The notes under the pieces: model-generated | Seen by the model: the letters and a program-made list of their open reading frames with translations, nothing else | What the model was told of the DNA's origin: nothing | The model's database searches: none | Shown: piece after piece, positions 17,469 through 26,461 of the stretch | Position numbering within the stretch: position 1 is the stretch's first letter | How the letters are laid out: every line of letters starts with the position of its first letter | Made by a program: the position numbers and the translations under genes | Assembly: GCF_900105245.1 (NCBI RefSeq) | Contig: NZ_FNSZ01000001.1 | Coordinates: 558,001-622,000 of the forward strand | Source: Streptomyces sp. 1222.5 | GTDB taxonomy: Bacteria; Actinomycetota; Actinomycetes; Streptomycetales; Streptomycetaceae | Reading direction: 5' to 3' | DNA length: 64,000 nucleotides

Positions 17469-18842
17469 GTGAGCAAGGTGCTGTACGTGCATGCCAAGGG
17501 CGGCCCCCCGGTGGGACATGCCCTGTCGCGGGTGGCCGCCAGGTCCGCGGTGCACCTGCTGGCACTCAGCGAACTGCCCGCCACCGTCACGGCGGAAGCC
17601 GCCCGGCTGTGCGCCACGGCCGTCACCGTCCGGGACGCCGACGGCGTCGACCTCGTCGAACTCATCACCGACCGTGCCCGGGAGGTCGGCGCCGAGGCCG
17701 TCATCACGTTCTCCGAGTACGCGGTGGTCGCTGTCGCCGAGGCGGCACGGCGGCTCGGGCTGAAGGGTCCCGGACCTGCGGCGACGCTGGCCCGGGACAA
17801 GCGGCTGATGCGTGCCGCCTGGGAGCGGCACGGCATCCCGCAGCCCCGGTTCCGCGGGGTGCGGACCGTTTCCGAACTCGACGCGGCGGGGCGGGAGTTG
17901 ACGTACCCGCTGCTCCTGAAGGCGGCTTGGAGCGCCGGCTCCACCGCGCACCAGATCATCGACTCGCCCGAGGACCTGCACGGCGCCTGGGCGCGTTCGG
18001 GTGCGGTGATGACGGAGTCCGCCCGGCTCGGCTTCGCGGAACTGCATGTCACCGGCGCCGGCGAGGACTTCATCGTCGAGGAGATCGTCAGCGGCTGCGC
18101 GCAGGAGTGGTTCGACGGCCCCGGCTGGGGTGACTACGTCAGTGTGGAGGGCGTCGTGGTCGACGGCGTCTTCCAGCCGGTGTGCCTCAGCGGCCGGATG
18201 CCGACGATCGCCCCCTTCACCGAGCGCGCGGGGATCACTCCGGCCGCTCTCGGCAGCGAGGCGCAGGACAGGATCGTGGAGCTGGCCCGACGGGCCGTGG
18301 CGGCGCTCGGACTCGAGAACTGCGGCACCCACACCGAGATCAAGCTGGGCACGGAGGGCCGTATGTGGGTCATCGAGACGGCCGCCCGGTTCGGTGGTGC
18401 GATGACCGTGCCACAGATCGAGGAGGTGTTCGGACTCGACCTGGTCGGCCTGTTCACCGACCAGTTGCTGGGCAGGTCGCCGGACTGGCCCGCACGCGTC
18501 CTGACACCCGACGACGCCGACGGCGCGGCCGGGTCCCTGGTCGTGCTCGCGGTGGACGGCGACGGCAAGGCGTGGCCGCAGCGGCACGTCTGGGACGCGT
18601 CCGCCGTCGTGCGGTCCGCGCCTCTCGGCCCGGGCAGCACGCTGTCCGTGGTCGCGGAGAGCTCCCTGCCGGACGGCACCCCCGTGCCGGTCTACGACCC
18701 CGCCGCGGGCGCCAACACCATGGCGGGCCTGTGCCTGCTGTCGGCCGACCGGCCGCAGAGCGTCGTACGCGACTTCGCGGCCCTGGTGGAGGCGCTGCCG
18801 CACATCCTGCCCGCGGGCATCGGTGGGGAGGCACGGGCATGA
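17469..18842 (+). CDS. ATP-grasp ligase (amino-acid/dipeptide ligase-like)
   Basis: A 457-residue protein from a GTG at 17469, 8 nt after AGGAG. The N-terminal pre-ATP-grasp region (VLYVHAKGGPPVGHALSRVA, then VITFSEYAVVAVAEAARRLG) leads into an ATP-grasp core: a Lys-bearing YPLLLKAAWSAGSTA, EEIVSGCAQEW, and a metal-binding end CGTHTEIKLGTEGRMWVIET followed by ARFGG. This is the pattern of carboxylate-amine ligases such as L-amino-acid ligases (BacD-like) and carnosine synthases, which activate a carboxylate as acyl phosphate and couple it to an amine. It overlaps the next gene by ATGA and begins a three-gene operon with an exporter, suggesting small-molecule synthesis. Confidence 0.87.
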   Translation: MSKVLYVHAKGGPPVGHALSRVAARSAVHLLALSELPATVTAEAARLCATAVTVRDADGVDLVELITDRAREVGAEAVITFSEYAVVAVAEAARRLGLKGPGPAATLARDKRLMRAAWERHGIPQPRFRGVRTVSELDAAGRELTYPLLLKAAWSAGSTAHQIIDSPEDLHGAWARSGAVMTESARLGFAELHVTGAGEDFIVEEIVSGCAQEWFDGPGWGDYVSVEGVVVDGVFQPVCLSGRMPTIAPFTERAGITPAALGSEAQDRIVELARRAVAALGLENCGTHTEIKLGTEGRMWVIETAARFGGAMTVPQIEEVFGLDLVGLFTDQLLGRSPDWPARVLTPDDADGAAGSLVVLAVDGDGKAWPQRHVWDASAVVRSAPLGPGSTLSVVAESSLPDGTPVPVYDPAAGANTMAGLCLLSADRPQSVVRDFAALVEALPHILPAGIGGEARA

Positions 18843-20851
18843 CGCTCGCCGTGGACCAGGCAGGCCTGCCCGAGGCGGCGGGCGACCGTACCGTCGTCGG
18901 CGCCAACCTGTCGCTGCCGCTGTTCCGGACGCTGTCCGGGGTGCTGGCCGGTCATCCGTACCTGAAGGTGGTGCTGGACCGGTCCGAGGACACCTGGCAT
19001 CTCCTCGACACGCGGGTGCACCCCTTTCACGTCAACTACATCGCCACCCGGATCCTCGGCATGACGCTCGACGAACTCGACGCGGATCTGGACGCGTTCA
19101 ACGCCTCCGTGTACATGGACCCGGAGCGCCGTTTCCTGCTCGGGGTGCTGTCCCTGCACACCGACGACGACCCCGACGGCTCCGAGCGGCCCTTCCTCGT
19201 GCTGGAGACGACCGAGGCCGACACGATGAGCGGTGCGCTGCTGGAGGAGTTCTACACCTATGTGCGCGGGCGGGTCGACGGGCGGCTGCCGCTGCTCCTG
19301 AAGCCCGCCAATCACGGGCAGGAACAGGAGCTGGCCTCGATCGGTGAGGCCCGGGTGCCGCGCATCCTCAGCCACGAGCTGTTCGGCAACCGGACCCGGA
19401 CCTGCCTCAACCCCGGGGAGGCGGAGGGCCGGCTGCGGTACTTCCGCAGCACGGCGGAGTACGCGGCCGCGGCCGCCGAACTCGGCTGGTCGGACATCGT
19501 CGCCATGCCGTGCCTGCCGGACGACGTGCCGCGGGTCGCCGGATTCGTCAACACGGCCCCCATCACACCGCTTTCGCACACCAACGTCCTCGCCTCGGGC
19601 TGGGCCATTCCCAACGCGATCGTCCGTGACCTCGACGCGCTCGTGGAGCGGGACGGTCTCGACGGCGCCTGGGTGCGCTACCGCGTCCGCGAGGACGCGA
19701 TCACGCTGGAACGGCTGCCCGGCGCACCGGCTCTGGACCGGCCCGTCTGGCATCAGCAGCGCATCCGCATCGGGGCGCCGCTGCTGGAGGAGGCGCCCGT
19801 CCTGGCACTGCACCGGCTGCGGCGGACCGACCGCGACAGCTATGGGACCAAAGCGGCCAACCTCGGGGAGCTGCACCACGTCCTGGACAGCCGCACCGCC
19901 GATCTGACCGCGTTCTACGCACGGCCGCGCCCGCCGCGCCCGCATCTGCTCACCCACCTCGCCGCCCGTCTCGGTGAGACGGACCCGTCGATGGAGCGGC
20001 TGCGCGCCGCCGCGGCCGAGCGCGTGGCGGACACGGTCCGGGCGCCGGAGGGCGTGGCTCTGCCCTTCCGGCTGCACCACCTCTTCCTCACCTCCTCCCC
20101 CGCGCTCCAACAGGGCATCGGCAAACTGAAGATGGCCCTCGAACTGGAGGCGTTCGACGTCATCGACTCGCTCTGCCTTGGCCTGCAGCGTCTGATCCAC
20201 GGCACACCCATGCCGGAGGAGGTCGCCCGGATGATCACGGGCGCGGTGCCGGCCGCTCTGGCGGACGGCCGCCGGCTGGTGGTGCGCTCTTCCTCCAACG
20301 CGGAGGACCTGCCCGGCTTCTCCGCCGCCGGCATCTACGACTCCGTCACCACGGTGCAGGGCGAGGACCAGCTCATGGACGCCGTCCGGCAGGTGTGGGC
20401 CTCCCTGCTCTCGCCGCGCAGCGTGCGCCTGCGGCACCAGGTCGGCATCTCCCTGGACGACACCTACATGGGCGTGATCGTCCAGGAGTACGTGCCCGCC
20501 GGCCTCGGCGGTGTGCTGGTGACGTGCAATCCCACGCGCCGCGAGGACTTCCGCAACGTGTACCTCAACTGCGCGCCCGACTCCCCCGAGCGGGTGGTGG
20601 ACGGTACGGTCCTGCCGCACCAGTACCTGTACAACACCGTGGAGGGCGGCGGTCGTACCGTCGACGTCGGCTCGTCGGGCGCGGACCTCCCCGGGCCGAC
20701 TCGGGCGGCACTCGCCCGACTCGCCCTGACGGGACGTCTGTTGCAGTCGCACTTCAGCGCGGAGGATCCCGACGACGCACTGGACATCGAATGGCTGATG
20801 ACCGCCGAGGGCGCGTTCCGGCTGGTCCAGATCCGCCCCTACGCCCGGTGA
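18839..20851 (+). CDS. PEP-synthase/PPDK-like protein with rearranged domains
   Basis: A 670-residue protein. The C-terminal half (about 335-668) is a PPDK_N/PEP-synthase-type nucleotide-binding domain with SYGTKAANLGELHHV (ATP-contact Lys), VVRSSSNAEDLPGFSAAG and ALDIEWLMTAEG ending LVQIRP. The N-terminal half carries ITPLSHTNVLASGWAIPNAI near residues 242-261, which resembles the phosphohistidine swivel motif of PEP-utilising enzymes, with candidate His247. In PEP synthase the order is nucleotide domain, swivel, PEP barrel; here the swivel-like region comes first and no PEP barrel is visible. It may transfer ATP-derived phosphate to a small molecule. The start overlaps the ATP-grasp stop (ATGA), implying a common pathway. 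Confidence 0.82.
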   Translation: MTLAVDQAGLPEAAGDRTVVGANLSLPLFRTLSGVLAGHPYLKVVLDRSEDTWHLLDTRVHPFHVNYIATRILGMTLDELDADLDAFNASVYMDPERRFLLGVLSLHTDDDPDGSERPFLVLETTEADTMSGALLEEFYTYVRGRVDGRLPLLLKPANHGQEQELASIGEARVPRILSHELFGNRTRTCLNPGEAEGRLRYFRSTAEYAAAAAELGWSDIVAMPCLPDDVPRVAGFVNTAPITPLSHTNVLASGWAIPNAIVRDLDALVERDGLDGAWVRYRVREDAITLERLPGAPALDRPVWHQQRIRIGAPLLEEAPVLALHRLRRTDRDSYGTKAANLGELHHVLDSRTADLTAFYARPRPPRPHLLTHLAARLGETDPSMERLRAAAAERVADTVRAPEGVALPFRLHHLFLTSSPALQQGIGKLKMALELEAFDVIDSLCLGLQRLIHGTPMPEEVARMITGAVPAALADGRRLVVRSSSNAEDLPGFSAAGIYDSVTTVQGEDQLMDAVRQVWASLLSPRSVRLRHQVGISLDDTYMGVIVQEYVPAGLGGVLVTCNPTRREDFRNVYLNCAPDSPERVVDGTVLPHQYLYNTVEGGGRTVDVGSSGADLPGPTRAALARLALTGRLLQSHFSAEDPDDALDIEWLMTAEGAFRLVQIRPYAR

Positions 20852-20859
20852 GGCACCGT

Positions 20860-22233
20860 ATGTCCGCCCTGCCCTTCCGGAAGACCGCGGCGGTCGCGCC
20901 CCCGGCCGCCCGGCACATCATCCGCCTCAACAACGGCTTCCAGCTGCTGTTCAACCTGCTGTGGTGGATGCCCGTCTTCTACGCCTACCAGCGGGACGCC
21001 GGTCTGTCCGACGGCCAGATCTTCGGCATCCAGAGCATCTACTACATCGCGTTCTGCCTGTTCGAGATACCGACGGGAGTGGTCGCCGACCGTATCGGCG
21101 CCCGCAACTGTCTGCGCGCGGGCGCCGTGGTCATGACGGCGGCCAACCTGGTGCCCGTGGTGTCGGCGTCGTACCCGGGCTTCCTCGTGCACTTCCTGGC
21201 CATCGCCGCCGGCCGTTCGCTGACGTCGGGCGCGGCGAGCGCCTACCTCTACGAGGGGCTGCGTGCCGAGCGGGCGGAGTCGCACTACCTCCGGGCGGAG
21301 GGTACGGCCCGTGCGCTCGGACTCGCCGCCAAGGTCGGCTGCTGGCCTCTGGTGGGGCCGCTGATGGCGCTGGCACCGCAGGCCCCGTACGTGCTCAGCG
21401 CGGCGAGCGCGGCCGGTTCGCTCGGCTGCGCGCTCGCCCTGCCGCGGCTGGCTCCGGGCGGCGCGGACGCCGGGGCGGACGCCCGGCGGGGCCGGCGTGG
21501 CTCCCTGCTGCGCGACTCGGGAGCCGCGCTGCGTGCCCTGCGGGCTTCGCCGTGGCTGGCTCTGCTCATGGTGCAGGGAGTGGCGGTGTTCACGCTGTCC
21601 CGGATCTGTCAGGTCAACCTGTTCCAGCCGGTGCTGCTGGAGCACGGGGTCGGGGAGAGCACGCACGGCAGTGTGCTGGCGGCGATGACGGTCGCCGAGG
21701 CCGTGGCCTCGGGCCGTCCGCAGTGGCTGGGCCGCAGGCTGTCGCCGATGGCGTGGGTGTCGGTGCTGAGCGTGGCGCTCGCCGCGACACTCGCCGGTAC
21801 GGCCCTGGGCGGCCCGTGGGCCGTGATCGCTCTTCTGTGCGCGTTCGCCGCGATCACCGGGTTCGTGTATCCGGTGCAGCGCAAGCTGGTCAACGACGCC
21901 ATTCCGCTCGACGCACCGCGTGCCACGCTGTTGTCGGTGGAGAGCATCGTCGACCGTGGTGTGTGTGCGATCGCCGCGGTCGCCGCCGGGGCGTACCTGG
22001 CGGCGGGGCGGCTGGACGCGCTGCTGTGGCAGAGCGCGGCGGTCACCTGTGTGCTCATACCGGCGATCCACATCGCTCTGCACCGGATGAGCCCGGAGAA
22101 GGCCGCCCGGCGGGCGAAGGGAGCCGCCTTCTCCGCCGGTTCCTCCGCCCGCTCCGGCACCCGGGCGGCACCCCTGCCACCGGAGCAGCCGGTGCCCCTG
22201 CCGGTCGACGAGGGAGCGGCACCCCGCCCGTGA
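20860..22233 (+). CDS. MFS transporter
   Basis: A 457-residue protein with about 12 hydrophobic segments. The first half has an MFS motif A-like loop (EIPTGVVADRIGARNCLRAG). The polar C-terminal tail of about 50 residues is Pro/Ala/Arg rich. It resembles the proton-driven efflux branch of the major facilitator superfamily. Its start lies 8 bp after the dikinase-like gene, with GTGAGG as ribosome site, so it is the third gene of the operon. The likely role is export of the product made by the two upstream enzymes, or self-resistance; substrate unknown. Confidence 0.88.
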   Translation: MSALPFRKTAAVAPPAARHIIRLNNGFQLLFNLLWWMPVFYAYQRDAGLSDGQIFGIQSIYYIAFCLFEIPTGVVADRIGARNCLRAGAVVMTAANLVPVVSASYPGFLVHFLAIAAGRSLTSGAASAYLYEGLRAERAESHYLRAEGTARALGLAAKVGCWPLVGPLMALAPQAPYVLSAASAAGSLGCALALPRLAPGGADAGADARRGRRGSLLRDSGAALRALRASPWLALLMVQGVAVFTLSRICQVNLFQPVLLEHGVGESTHGSVLAAMTVAEAVASGRPQWLGRRLSPMAWVSVLSVALAATLAGTALGGPWAVIALLCAFAAITGFVYPVQRKLVNDAIPLDAPRATLLSVESIVDRGVCAIAAVAAGAYLAAGRLDALLWQSAAVTCVLIPAIHIALHRMSPEKAARRAKGAAFSAGSSARSGTRAAPLPPEQPVPLPVDEGAAPRP

Positions 22234-22369
22234 TCCGCCCCAGGTGCGGGTCACGGCCGCGCAGCCGCGACATCGGCTGGCCGGAACTGGCCGGTCCGGC
22301 ACCCACCTGAAAGGACACGCGTGGTATGTGACGCACAGTGAGCGAGTCGGTACGGCGGAGGAGTTGTCG

Positions 22370-23536
22370 ATGGACGAGGCCGATTTCCACACGCTGCTGG
22401 CGTCCTTCCCCGTGTCCTGGCGGGAGATCGCCCGCGGCGCGGGTCCGGTCGGGAGCGGGGGTGGTGCGTTCGCCGACGAGCGCACCGCCCGCCGCTTCCT
22501 CGCCGCCTTGTGCGCCGAGCGCGCCGGTCCGTCGCGGTTGCCGGACGACGGCGCGTACCAGACCCTGCCGTTCGCCGATCTGAGCCCGGCCGCGGTGTTC
22601 GTCCGCGATCCCCACGGCCGCTACGTCTGGGCCAACCACGCGTACGCCCACATGTACGGGACCACACGGGACACGTTGATCGGGCGCCACCTGTCCGACT
22701 TCGACGAGCCCGACGACGCGGCCCGGTTCCTCGCCCTCGACGAGGAGGTGCTCACCCGTGGCCACCCCGTGCGGCACACGCTGGTCTACCAGCGCTCGGA
22801 CGGTTCCCCGGGCCACGCGGCCGGCTACCGCTTCCCCGTGCACTGGGGCTCCCCCTGTGTGGCGGGCATCTACGTCGACATCACCGACTACGTCCACGCG
22901 TTGGACGAACGGCGCCGGGCCGAGGAGGACCTCCGCGCGCTGCGGGACCACAGCGGTCTCCCGTGTCTGCGTCTGTCGGCGGACGGAGTGGTCGGGGAGG
23001 CCAGCGCCGCCGTCGCCGAGGTGCTCCGGGTACGCCTGCGTGACCTCGTCGGACACCCCGCCGACCGCCATCTGGCGCCGACGCCCGAGCGGACCGCGTT
23101 GCACCGCGTCTGGGGCGACCTCGTCGGCGGCCGCCGCAGAAGCGTGCGTACCAGCGCGGTCATCGTCGACGGCGACCAGCGCCGGCGCCGGGCCTGGGTC
23201 TGCCTGAGCGCCAGTCGCCACGCCCCGGAACGCCGCCCTCACATATGGGCCGTCATCACCCAACTGGGCCTGAGCGACGAGGCGCAGCCCCCACTGACGG
23301 CGACTCAGGTGCGTATTCTCGCCCTGCTGGCCGCCGGCCACAACAACGTGGACATCTCCAAGGCCCTGCACCTGTCGCGGCAGACCATCGACTATCACCT
23401 GGGACGGTTGCGGCACCGGCTGGACGCACCGACCCGCCCCGCCCTCGTCGCCCGTGCCTACGCGCTCGGCATCCTCTCCCCCCATGTCTGGCCGCCCCGC
23501 GCCACCACGGCGACCCATCCGCGAAGTCCCGCGTGA
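22370..23536 (+). CDS. PAS-domain LuxR-family transcriptional regulator
   Basis: A 388-residue protein from the ATG at 22370, just after GGAGGAG. It contains a PAS domain (about 65-190: LSPAAVFVRDPHGRYVWANH, GTTRDTLIGRHLSDFDEPDD and a C-terminal VAGIYVDITDYVHA), possibly a second degenerate PAS, and a C-terminal LuxR-type HTH (about 315-370: LTATQVRILALLAAGHNNVD, LHLSRQTIDYHLGRLRHRL). The PAS domain probably binds a ligand that switches DNA binding. Position directly behind the ATP-grasp/dikinase/MFS operon, 136 bp downstream and co-directional, makes it the best candidate regulator of that cluster. Confidence 0.85.
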   Translation: MDEADFHTLLASFPVSWREIARGAGPVGSGGGAFADERTARRFLAALCAERAGPSRLPDDGAYQTLPFADLSPAAVFVRDPHGRYVWANHAYAHMYGTTRDTLIGRHLSDFDEPDDAARFLALDEEVLTRGHPVRHTLVYQRSDGSPGHAAGYRFPVHWGSPCVAGIYVDITDYVHALDERRRAEEDLRALRDHSGLPCLRLSADGVVGEASAAVAEVLRVRLRDLVGHPADRHLAPTPERTALHRVWGDLVGGRRRSVRTSAVIVDGDQRRRRAWVCLSASRHAPERRPHIWAVITQLGLSDEAQPPLTATQVRILALLAAGHNNVDISKALHLSRQTIDYHLGRLRHRLDAPTRPALVARAYALGILSPHVWPPRATTATHPRSPA

Positions 23537-23808
23537 GCGGCGCGGCGGGGTGAGGCCGTGACCCGCCGGCATGGGCGCTCCGGGCACCGCACGGGTGCCC
23601 GGACGGCGGGGACCGGTGCGTCGGTGCAGCGCGAACCGTCGCAGGGCCGGGAGCCCGCCGCCTGCGATGCGGCGGGGAATCCGATCAGCACGCCGAGGGC
23701 GAGGGTCAGGGCCGCCACCGCGACCGTCGCGGCCTTCACCAGCCGGCGGCCGGAGGCGGCAGCCCCGCGTAAGGCTCTCGCGACCAGAGCCGATCTTGGA
23801 ATGAGCAT
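23458..23808 (-). CDS. Possible small secreted protein
   Basis: A 117-residue frame starting MLIPRSALVARALRGAAASG at 23808, 6 nt after GAGGA. It has a good signal peptide (hydrophobic VAVAALTLALGVLIGFPAAS and AQAAG-type cleavage region) and a short Cys/Pro/Arg-rich mature part. It overlaps the 3' end of the convergent PAS-LuxR gene by 79 bp, which is unusual, and the codons in the overlap may not be real. No family is recognised. It may be a true small secreted gene with a shorter coding end. Confidence 0.35.
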   Translation of the reverse strand: MLIPRSALVARALRGAAASGRRLVKAATVAVAALTLALGVLIGFPAASQAAGSRPCDGSRCTDAPVPAVRAPVRCPERPCRRVTASPRRAAHAGLRGWVAVVARGGQTWGERMPSA

Positions 23809-23962
23809 GACAATCCTCATCCGGAGTCGGACCTGGAGCGGATGGGTGGGTCGCACACAGAACGGCGTCACGCATCGGTGGCTCGCGCAGGTTGCTTTGC
23901 GCACATCGGCGTGAACGGTGCGCGGCGCGCCGGCTTGCCGGCAGCGCCGCACACCTCCGCTT

Positions 23963-25336
23963 CTACTTCAGCTCGGCGCCGAACGCCGCCTTGCTGTACG
24001 GCGCGCCGACGGCCTTCCCGCCGAAGCTGAGGACGCTGTCGGTGACCACGCCGGACGGGCCGCCGCGCAGCACCCAGACCGCGCCGTTGCCGTTGTCCTC
24101 CCACGGCGCGTCGGCGGCCAGGTCGGCACGGCCGTTGCCGTCGGTGTCGAGCAGCCGGACGGTGGCGCCGAAGGCGTCGTACTTCTCGGCGGTGCCGGGG
24201 ACGCCCTGGGTGTTCTGCCCGATCGACTGGGCGCCGGCACCGGTCAGACCGGCACGGCTGCCGCGCAGGACGTTGACCACGCCCATGTCGTTCTCGCCGG
24301 GCACGCCGACCGCCACGTCGTCGATGCCGTCACCGGTGATGTCCCCGACGGCGATCGACGCGCCGAACCGGTCGTCCTCCTCCCGGCTGCCGGGGACCCC
24401 GGGCGTGTCCTGCGAGTACGTCGCCCAGGTCCCCTCCCCGCCGAGGCCCCCGGCCCTGCCGTACATCACCGAGACCGAGTTGTCGTTCTCCGAACCGGTC
24501 AGGAGGTCGTCGTACCCGTCGCCGTTCACGTCGCCGGTCGCCACCGCGCCGTCGCCCTCCGGGTGCTGGTCGGTGACGCGCTTGAGCCCGGTGGGACCGC
24601 TCAGGTAGAGCGTGCTGCAGTAGCTGCCGTCGCCGCAGTACTCGGTCACGACCAGGTCGGCGCGGTGGTCGCCGTTGATGTCGCCGGTGTCGCCGTCCCG
24701 GACGTCGATGTACTTCAGGTGGCCGGGGTCGAGCGGGGTCTTCGCGGCCGGGACACCGGTGCGCTTGAGCGGGCCCTTCCAGATCGTCCCGGTGGTGCCG
24801 ATCGGGTCGTCGCCCGGGGCGAAGCCCGCCCGGAACACGGCGAGATCGAGGCGCCCGTCGCCGTCGAAGTCGGCGGTCTGCGTGGAGGTGGCCGGGATGG
24901 ACCGGCCGCCGGACAGGCCGTGCGGGCCGCCCCAGACCACGACCGCGCCGTCCCGCGTCGAACTGCTGCCGACGACGAGGTCCGCGTAGCCGTCACCGTC
25001 CAGGTCGCCCTTGGACAGCTGGCTCCCGAAGGCCTGTCCCTTGACGGCACTGCCGGGGATGCCGGTGGTGGCCCGGCTGAGGTTCGTACGGCGGGTGGTG
25101 GACAGGCCGTGCGGGCCGCCGTACATGACGGTGACGAATCCGGCCTTGGCCTGGCCGCCGACCGTGCCGCTCGGGGCACCGACGGCCAGGTCGGCGTAGC
25201 CGTCGCCGTCGAAGTCGTCACGGACGGGCGTGCCCTTCGGCGGAGCGGCGGACGCGACCGGGACGGTGAGGGCGAGGGAGGTCAGGCCGAGGGTCAGCGG
25301 CAGGGCCCAACGGACGTGCGAACGCGAGCGGAACAA
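23963..25336 (-). CDS. Secreted FG-GAP/VCBS beta-propeller protein
   Basis: About 457 residues. I prefer the TTG start at 25336 (8 nt after AGGGGG) because it begins directly at the signal peptide (LFRSRSHVRWALPLTLGLTS, cleavage near ASAA); a GTG at 25369 is an alternative. The mature protein has seven Ca-binding-type repeats of the form D-x-[DN]-G-D/N-x-x-x-D-L (e.g. DFDGDGYADLAVGAP, DVNGDGYDDLLTG, DITGDGIDDVAVG) spaced about 50-65 residues, typical of seven-bladed integrin-alpha-like propellers. Such proteins bind ligands or cell surfaces outside the cell. Two Cys in YCGDGSYCS may be disulphide bonded. Confidence 0.9.
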   Translation of the reverse strand: MFRSRSHVRWALPLTLGLTSLALTVPVASAAPPKGTPVRDDFDGDGYADLAVGAPSGTVGGQAKAGFVTVMYGGPHGLSTTRRTNLSRATTGIPGSAVKGQAFGSQLSKGDLDGDGYADLVVGSSSTRDGAVVVWGGPHGLSGGRSIPATSTQTADFDGDGRLDLAVFRAGFAPGDDPIGTTGTIWKGPLKRTGVPAAKTPLDPGHLKYIDVRDGDTGDINGDHRADLVVTEYCGDGSYCSTLYLSGPTGLKRVTDQHPEGDGAVATGDVNGDGYDDLLTGSENDNSVSVMYGRAGGLGGEGTWATYSQDTPGVPGSREEDDRFGASIAVGDITGDGIDDVAVGVPGENDMGVVNVLRGSRAGLTGAGAQSIGQNTQGVPGTAEKYDAFGATVRLLDTDGNGRADLAADAPWEDNGNGAVWVLRGGPSGVVTDSVLSFGGKAVGAPYSKAAFGAELK

Positions 25337-25417
25337 GGAGGAACCCCCTGGTGTACAAAGGATGGTCACCGCAGGAGACTCACGCCGCGCGCGAACGGTT
25401 GTACGACCAGGGGCTGT

Positions 25418-26461
25418 TCACCGTTCGCCGGACCCCGGCCGGGCGCCGGCCACGTCCGCCGGGTGTCCCCGGTCGTCCCGTACCGCTGCGCCGGAAAGGG
25501 GCTCTCCTGCCGTGCGCCGGGGGCCGCGTCGGCCCGGGCCGCGGCCGGCACCTGCCGGGAGGGTCAGGACGGCGAGGCACATGACGACGAGCGCGACACC
25601 GGCCCAGCCGGCCGCGGGGAGGCGCTCGCCGACGACGAGGACGGCCAGGACGGCCGCCACGGCCGGTTCGAGCAGGGACAGGGTGGTGGCCGTGCTCGCC
25701 GGCACATGTGCGAGACCCCAGCCGAACAGGACGTAGCCGGCGAACATCGGGACGAGCGCCATGTAGGTGCCGACGGCCGCGTTGGTCCAGGAGCCGACGA
25801 GCGGGCCGCCCGTCACCAGCAGGACGGGGACGAGGAGCACTCCGCCGAGCCCGAAGACGGCGCCCATCGCCGCACGGGAGGGGATCCCTCGGGTGATCAG
25901 CCGGTGGGCGGCCCAGGAGTACAGGGCGTACGTCCCGGCCGCGACGAGCCCCAGTGCGACGCCGAGCAGCGTGCCGCCCAGGGACGACCGTTGCGTGCCG
26001 CCGGAGGAACGCGTGGCTTCCACGACGCACAACAGGACCGTGCCGAGCAGGCCGAGCGAGGCCGCGACCATCCAGCGGCGGGTGAGCCGGCGACGGTCCA
26101 CGACCCGTTCGATCACCGCCGATGCCAGTGGCGCGGTGCCGATCGACACCACGGTGCCCACCGCGACGCCGGCCCGGTGCATGGAGCTGTAGAACGCCAG
26201 GGGGTAGAGCCCCACCGAGACGGCGCCGAGGAGTACGGTCCCGCGCCGGGCGCGCAGTCGCTGCGCGCTCCGGGCGACCGGGCCCGCGGCCGCGAGGGCC
26301 TGGAGGAGCCCGCCCAGACCCATGGCCACGGCGCCGATCGCGAGCGGGCCCACGGCGGGGGCGAAGGTGGCGGCCGTGCCCGTCGTACCCCACAGCACGG
26401 AGGCCGCCAGCACGCACAGGGCGCCGGTCGTCGCGGACCGGCCGCCGTCCACGCCCTTCAC
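25418..26461 (-). CDS. EamA/DMT-superfamily transporter
   Basis: A 347-residue protein with ten hydrophobic helices arranged as two EamA repeats: the first begins GALCVLAASVLWGTTGTAAT and the second LLGVALGLVAAGTYALYSWA, each with the family's early W/Y-G pattern, and EPAVAAVLAVLVVGERL closes the second repeat. It exports metabolites or amino acids. The last ~45 residues are polar. Its ATG overlaps the stop of the upstream TetR gene (ATGA), so it is coupled to and most likely controlled by that repressor. Confidence 0.88.
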   Translation of the reverse strand: MKGVDGGRSATTGALCVLAASVLWGTTGTAATFAPAVGPLAIGAVAMGLGGLLQALAAAGPVARSAQRLRARRGTVLLGAVSVGLYPLAFYSSMHRAGVAVGTVVSIGTAPLASAVIERVVDRRRLTRRWMVAASLGLLGTVLLCVVEATRSSGGTQRSSLGGTLLGVALGLVAAGTYALYSWAAHRLITRGIPSRAAMGAVFGLGGVLLVPVLLVTGGPLVGSWTNAAVGTYMALVPMFAGYVLFGWGLAHVPASTATTLSLLEPAVAAVLAVLVVGERLPAAGWAGVALVVMCLAVLTLPAGAGRGPGRRGPRRTAGEPLSGAAVRDDRGHPADVAGARPGSGER

